DNA of 64,000 nucleotides from Mycobacterium gordonae (GTDB lineage Bacteria; Actinomycetota; Actinomycetes; Mycobacteriales; Mycobacteriaceae). Numbering within the stretch: the first letter of the stretch is position 1; each line of letters begins with the position of its first letter. Below are positions 60,621 through 64,000 of this stretch, one piece after another. The stretch lies in NCBI RefSeq assembly GCF_017086405.1, contig NZ_CP070973.1, positions 6,852,739 to 6,916,738 of the forward strand, given 5' to 3'. The position numbers and the translations under genes are program-made. The notes under the pieces were generated by a model. That model was not told where the DNA came from. It made no database searches and saw only the letters and a program-made list of their open reading frames with translations.

Positions 60621-61106
60621 GTGAGCGAAGAAGCCCAGTCCACAGATCCGGCAGCGGCTGCGCGCGACAACCTCGCCGCCGAACTGGCCCGGCTCAAGCA
60701 GCGACATGACCGCCTGGAGATCGAGGTCAAGAACGACCGCGGGATGGTCGGTGATCACGGGGACGCGGCCGAGGCGATCCAGCGGGCCGACGAGCTCGCG
60801 GTGCTCGCCGACCGGATCAACGAGCTAGACCGGCGGTTGAAGTCCGGCCCGTCGACTCCGGACAGCTCCGACACGTTGCCCGGAGGCACCGAGGTCACAC
60901 TGCGGTTCGCCGACGGTGAAGTGGTCACCATGTACGTGATCTCCATCGTCGAAGAGACGCCGGTGGGCCACGAGGGCGAGACGCTGACCGCACGCAGCCC
61001 GCTCGGGCAGGCGCTGGCCGGCCATAAGGCGGGCGACACCGTGACCTACTCCACGCCGCAAGGTCCCAGCCAGGTCGAGCTGCTCTCGGTGAAGCTGCCC
61101 ACCTAG
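60621..61106 (+). CDS. GreA/GreB-family C-terminal protein (Rv3788-like)
   Basis: The 161-residue protein has an N-terminal coiled coil (NLAAELARLKQRHDRLEIEV) and a C-terminal FKBP-like Gre domain (VTLRFADGEVVTMYVIS, SPLGQALAGHKAGDTVTY). The length equals Rv3788. Such proteins bind the RNA polymerase secondary channel; transcript cleavage is not assured because the acidic tip of GreA is not conserved. GTG 60621 follows AAAGGGG. Confidence 0.85.
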   Translation: MSEEAQSTDPAAAARDNLAAELARLKQRHDRLEIEVKNDRGMVGDHGDAAEAIQRADELAVLADRINELDRRLKSGPSTPDSSDTLPGGTEVTLRFADGEVVTMYVISIVEETPVGHEGETLTARSPLGQALAGHKAGDTVTYSTPQGPSQVELLSVKLPT

Positions 61107-61117
61107 ACTCCGACTCG

Positions 61118-61555
61118 ATGATCCCGCCGCCGGAGCCAGATGCCGAACACCCAGGACAGCACCAGCATCTGCATCTGACGACGCAGGCGATGCGCTTCAT
61201 CATCACCGGATCTTTTTCGGCGGTCGTCGACTTCGGGCTTTATCTGATCCTGTACAAGGCGTTCGGCGTACAGGTCGACCTGGCTAAGGCCATCAGCTTC
61301 ATCGTCGGCACCATTACCGCGTACCTGATCAACCGGCGCTGGACGTTCCAGGCGTCACCGAGCACTGCGCGGTTCATCGGGGTGATGGCGCTCTACGCCA
61401 TCACCTTCGCGGTTCAGGTCGGGCTGAACCATCTGTGCCTCGAACTACTGCATTACCGGGGCTGGGCGGTGCCCGTCGCATTCGTGGTGGCGCAGGGCAC
61501 CGCGACGGTGATCAATTTCATCGTGCAGCGAGCCGTGATCTTCCGCATCCGCTGA
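61118..61555 (+). CDS. GtrA-family membrane protein (Rv3789-like)
   Basis: The 145-residue protein has four membrane helices and the GtrA motifs FIITGSFSAVVDFGLYLILYK, NRRWTFQ and FIVQRAVIF. Rv3789 has been proposed to support arabinan synthesis, as a decaprenyl-phosphoarabinose flippase or an anchor. In M. tuberculosis it stands directly before dprE1; here a PE_PGRS gene lies between. An extra 24 residues precede the usual start, so translation may begin internally at ATG 61190. Confidence 0.88.
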   Translation: MIPPPEPDAEHPGQHQHLHLTTQAMRFIITGSFSAVVDFGLYLILYKAFGVQVDLAKAISFIVGTITAYLINRRWTFQASPSTARFIGVMALYAITFAVQVGLNHLCLELLHYRGWAVPVAFVVAQGTATVINFIVQRAVIFRIR

Positions 61556-61619
61556 CTTCGCGAGCCGGCCGCGGTGAAAAGGGCGATAGGTCCCACCCGT
61601 CGGCTCGAACTTCAACGCA

Positions 61620-63131
61620 TCACGACGATCCGTTGGTCCCGCTGCCACCGCCCAATACGCCACCGGTGCCACCGGTGCCACCGGCACCACCACCGACTCC
61701 ATTGCCGCCGTTGCCGCCGATGCCAAAGAACGCCCGAGCCAGCGCGCCGTCGACGATAATTCCGGCGTTGCCGCCATTGCCGCCGGTGGCAGGTCCGTCG
61801 CCGGCGCCGGCATCACCACCGTCACCGCCGACGCCGAAACTCAGCAGACCACCACCGTCGCCGCCGGCACCTCCATTGCCGCCGAAGTCGCCGCCGGCAC
61901 CGCCTGCCCCTCCGACGCCGACGCCTAGGAGCGCAGCGCCCTGCCCGCCTCCGCCACCATTGCCACCGTCGAAACTGCCGGAGCCGCCTGCACCGCCCAT
62001 GCCGAGGCCTACCAGCGCCGCCCCCTGACCACCCATGCCGCCGCTGCCGGAGTCACCGCCGGCGCCGCCGAAGCCACCAACACCCACGCCGATCAACGAA
62101 GCACCGATACCGCCCTGGCCGCCCAAACCGCTCGTGTTGACGCCAAAGCCACCAAGGCCGCCTGAACCACCCTGGGCGTAGCCGAAGAACGCGGAGCTAT
62201 CGCCGCCGGCACCGCCAGCACCGCCGTTGGAGGCGGACCCCAACGCGCCGCCGCCGTCGCCGCCTGCTCCGCCCAGGCCGAATAGCATGCCTTGCGCGGC
62301 GCCCCCTGCGCCCCCTGCACCCCCGGAAACATTGCCGTTCCCACCGGCGCCGCCTTGCCCACCGACGCCGACGAGCAGGCCGCGGTCGATACCGCCGGCG
62401 CCTCCGGCCCCACCCGTTCCATCCGCGGAGGCGCCACCGGCGCCGCCGGTGCCGCCGGCACCGAACAGCAACCCTCCCGAGCCTCCGCGGCCGCCAACAC
62501 CCCCGGTTTCCGTGGACAGGGCTGTCGCACCGCCAGCACCGCCGCTGCCGCCCCGGCCGAGCAACATGGCGTTCCCGCCGGCGCCGCCGACCGCGCCGGC
62601 GCCGCCCGCACCACCGCCACCACCGTTGCCGATCAGCCCCGCAGCGCCGCCGGCACCACCAGCGACCCCGGCGGTGGTCTGAGAGAATCCGTTTCCGCCG
62701 TTGCCGTACAGGATCCCACCTGCACCGCCATTGGGATTCGTCGCTGTTCCGTTGGCGCCGTTGCCGATCAACGGTCGCCCCAGCAACGCCTCGGCAGGGG
62801 CGTTGATCACACCCAGCAGGTTTTGCTCCAACGCCTGTAGCGGTGCGACATTGGCCGCTTCCGCGCCCGCATAGGCCGCGCTGGCAGTGCTCAGCGCGTC
62901 AACAAAAGTTCGCTGAAACGCCTCGGCCTGCTGACCCAAGATCTGATACTGCCTGGCGTGGACGCTGAACAGCTCAGCAACAGCCTCCGAGACCTCATCG
63001 GCGCCGGCAGCCAAGATTACCGTTGTGGATGCTGCCGCGGACGTGTTGGCCGCGCTCAGCGACTCGCCCAGACTCGTCACTTGCTGCGCCGCAGCCTGCA
63101 GAATCTCGGGAACCACCGCGACAAAAGACAT
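61620..63131 (-). CDS. PE_PGRS family protein
   Basis: The 503-residue protein has a PE domain (MSFVAVVPEILQAAAQQV...; 1-95), the linker NAPAEALLGRPLIGNGANG and a Gly/Ala-rich repeat domain. It ends in GGGSGTNGSS. The ATG at 63131 gives the canonical MSFV start. It is on the strand opposite to GtrA and dprE1 and separates the two, which suggests an insertion into a conserved locus. Confidence 0.9.
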   Translation of the reverse strand: MSFVAVVPEILQAAAQQVTSLGESLSAANTSAAASTTVILAAGADEVSEAVAELFSVHARQYQILGQQAEAFQRTFVDALSTASAAYAGAEAANVAPLQALEQNLLGVINAPAEALLGRPLIGNGANGTATNPNGGAGGILYGNGGNGFSQTTAGVAGGAGGAAGLIGNGGGGGAGGAGAVGGAGGNAMLLGRGGSGGAGGATALSTETGGVGGRGGSGGLLFGAGGTGGAGGASADGTGGAGGAGGIDRGLLVGVGGQGGAGGNGNVSGGAGGAGGAAQGMLFGLGGAGGDGGGALGSASNGGAGGAGGDSSAFFGYAQGGSGGLGGFGVNTSGLGGQGGIGASLIGVGVGGFGGAGGDSGSGGMGGQGAALVGLGMGGAGGSGSFDGGNGGGGGQGAALLGVGVGGAGGAGGDFGGNGGAGGDGGGLLSFGVGGDGGDAGAGDGPATGGNGGNAGIIVDGALARAFFGIGGNGGNGVGGGAGGTGGTGGVLGGGSGTNGSS

Positions 63132-63659
63132 AGAACCTAACCTTCCTTTCCAAGGTTTATCAGTTGCTCTCCGAGGGAGCGCGACAGCGGTCCTCCGCCT
63201 TTTGTCGACAATCATTGTCCCGACGCACTCACATCATGCTCATTGCGCTTCATTTCGCAACATACACGAATTGCGGAATACGGCCAGTGGATTGGCGGAT
63301 TGAGCTCTATCACTGCAGTTCAACCCATCTTTAGCCGATAGCTGCTCGGTGCGACATAACTCGCATCGAGCAATACTGAAGATCCAATTCAAAATCCGCA
63401 GATCGTTCAACCAACTTCATCACTGAATCTTCTTCAGACGTGGAATTTATTCATAGAGTTAATTCAACCGGACCTGATATGGCGGCGCAGACCGAACGCT
63501 CGGCTAGATTTGGTACAGTTGCCCACCACGCGGAGAATGCATGCTCGCCGAGCCAGCGGCGGTCGCGTGTCGCGCCGCGATCACCAAGCGGGCCCCGAAA
63601 CGGGTGCCCGGTCACGAGGCGGCTTCTGCGCGGGATGGCGCGCGGTACCCTCTTTGACG
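63132..63659. other. 528-base intergenic region upstream of dprE1
   Basis: No gene is visible. The stretch from about 63225 to 63500 is AT-rich compared with its surroundings. It contains CTGAA-TCTTC-TTCAG (about 63423-63437). It must hold the divergent promoters of the PE_PGRS gene and dprE1. No trustworthy promoter hexamers were picked. Confidence 0.6.
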
Positions 63660-64000
63660 ATGTCGAGCAACGATATGACCACGACGCCTACCCGGCTGAC
63701 GGGGTGGGGACGAACGGCGCCGTCGGTCGCCGACGTGCTGCGCACCCCCGACGTCGAAGTGATCGCGAAGGCGGTGATCCGAGCGGGCGAGTCCGACGGC
63801 CGCGGCGTGATCGCGCGCGGGCTGGGCCGGTCCTACGGCGACAACGCGCAAAACGGCGGCGGCCTCGTGATCGACATGTCCGCGCTGAACAAGATCCACT
63901 CGCTGAACGCCGAGACCCGGCTCGCCGACGTCGACGGCGGCGTCAACCTGGATCAGCTGATGAAGGCGGCGCTGCCGCTGGGCCTGTGGGTACCGGTGCT
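63660..64000 (+). CDS. dprE1: Decaprenylphosphoryl-ribose oxidase DprE1 (N-terminal part)
   Basis: The first 113 residues are seen before the window ends. They match DprE1 (Rv3790): TRLTGWGRTAPSVADVLRTPD, then the FAD-binding start RGLGRSYGDNAQNGGG and VNLDQLMKAALPLGLWVPV. The enzyme oxidises decaprenylphosphoryl-ribose on the way to the arabinose donor and is the target of benzothiazinones; the Cys they bind is beyond the window. ATG 63660 gives a start similar in length to the known protein. Confidence 0.95.
   Translation, partial: MSSNDMTTTPTRLTGWGRTAPSVADVLRTPDVEVIAKAVIRAGESDGRGVIARGLGRSYGDNAQNGGGLVIDMSALNKIHSLNAETRLADVDGGVNLDQLMKAALPLGLWVPV

Overview
The window is chromosomal DNA from a slow-growing Mycobacterium outside the fast growers. 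It is very GC-rich, starts often at GTG, and carries PE and PE_PGRS genes, lpqH, tcrXY, hisC2, lipE and the arabinogalactan block rfbE-glfT1-rfbD...dprE1. Gene order from about 13.3 kb to the right edge follows the M. tuberculosis Rv3751-Rv3790 interval as I remember it (Rv numbers are from memory, not searched). The PE_PGRS genes point to the M. kansasii/M. marinum/M. tuberculosis side of the genus, but local differences show it is not M. tuberculosis. No species call is made.

Left part (1-13.3 kb), accessory: the end of an NRPS-like gene and an M1 metallopeptidase; a five-gene minus-strand operon (sulfotransferase, metallo-beta-lactamase-fold hydrolase, SDR, VOC protein, luciferase-like oxidoreductase) divergent from an IclR regulator with a 24-bp palindrome between them; two paralogous small proteins on either side of that block; a Tat-exported GH5-like hydrolase; a PE-PPE-type serine hydrolase; a hemerythrin protein; and a decayed junction of truncated ATPase, integrase remnant and IS481-type remnant beside a tRNA-Ser gene.

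Middle (13.3-48.9 kb), mostly conserved: tadA and partner, tyrA, the proXVWZ osmoprotectant importer, phosphotransferase and acyl-CoA dehydrogenase lipid genes with a TetR regulator, an IS110-family element with an in-frame stop, an alkyl-sulfatase-like enzyme, lpqH, tcrXY, small membrane proteins, a lone phage-type endolysin, one intact and one decayed PE_PGRS gene, three more tRNA genes, hisC2, echA21, lipE, a frameshifted Rv2629-like gene, a quinone oxidoreductase and an aminotransferase.

Right part (48.9-64 kb): the cell-wall galactan block (Rv3779-like GT-C protein, Bpa/PafE proteasome activator, Wzt/Wzm exporter, GlfT1), then an accessory stretch (PE_PGRS, methyltransferase, C39-like peptidase, and an operon of two degenerate pterin-enzyme homologues, an exported protein, an NfeD-like protein and an SPFH protein), then Rv3788- and GtrA-like genes, a third intact PE_PGRS gene on the opposite strand, and the start of dprE1.

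The most striking signals are two arrays of short repeats whose units are chains of tiny stop/start-overlapping cistrons leading into real genes (21.2 kb and 43.8 kb), and the pterin/SPFH operon at 57.7-60.5 kb, whose two enzyme homologues have lost catalytic or zinc-binding histidines.
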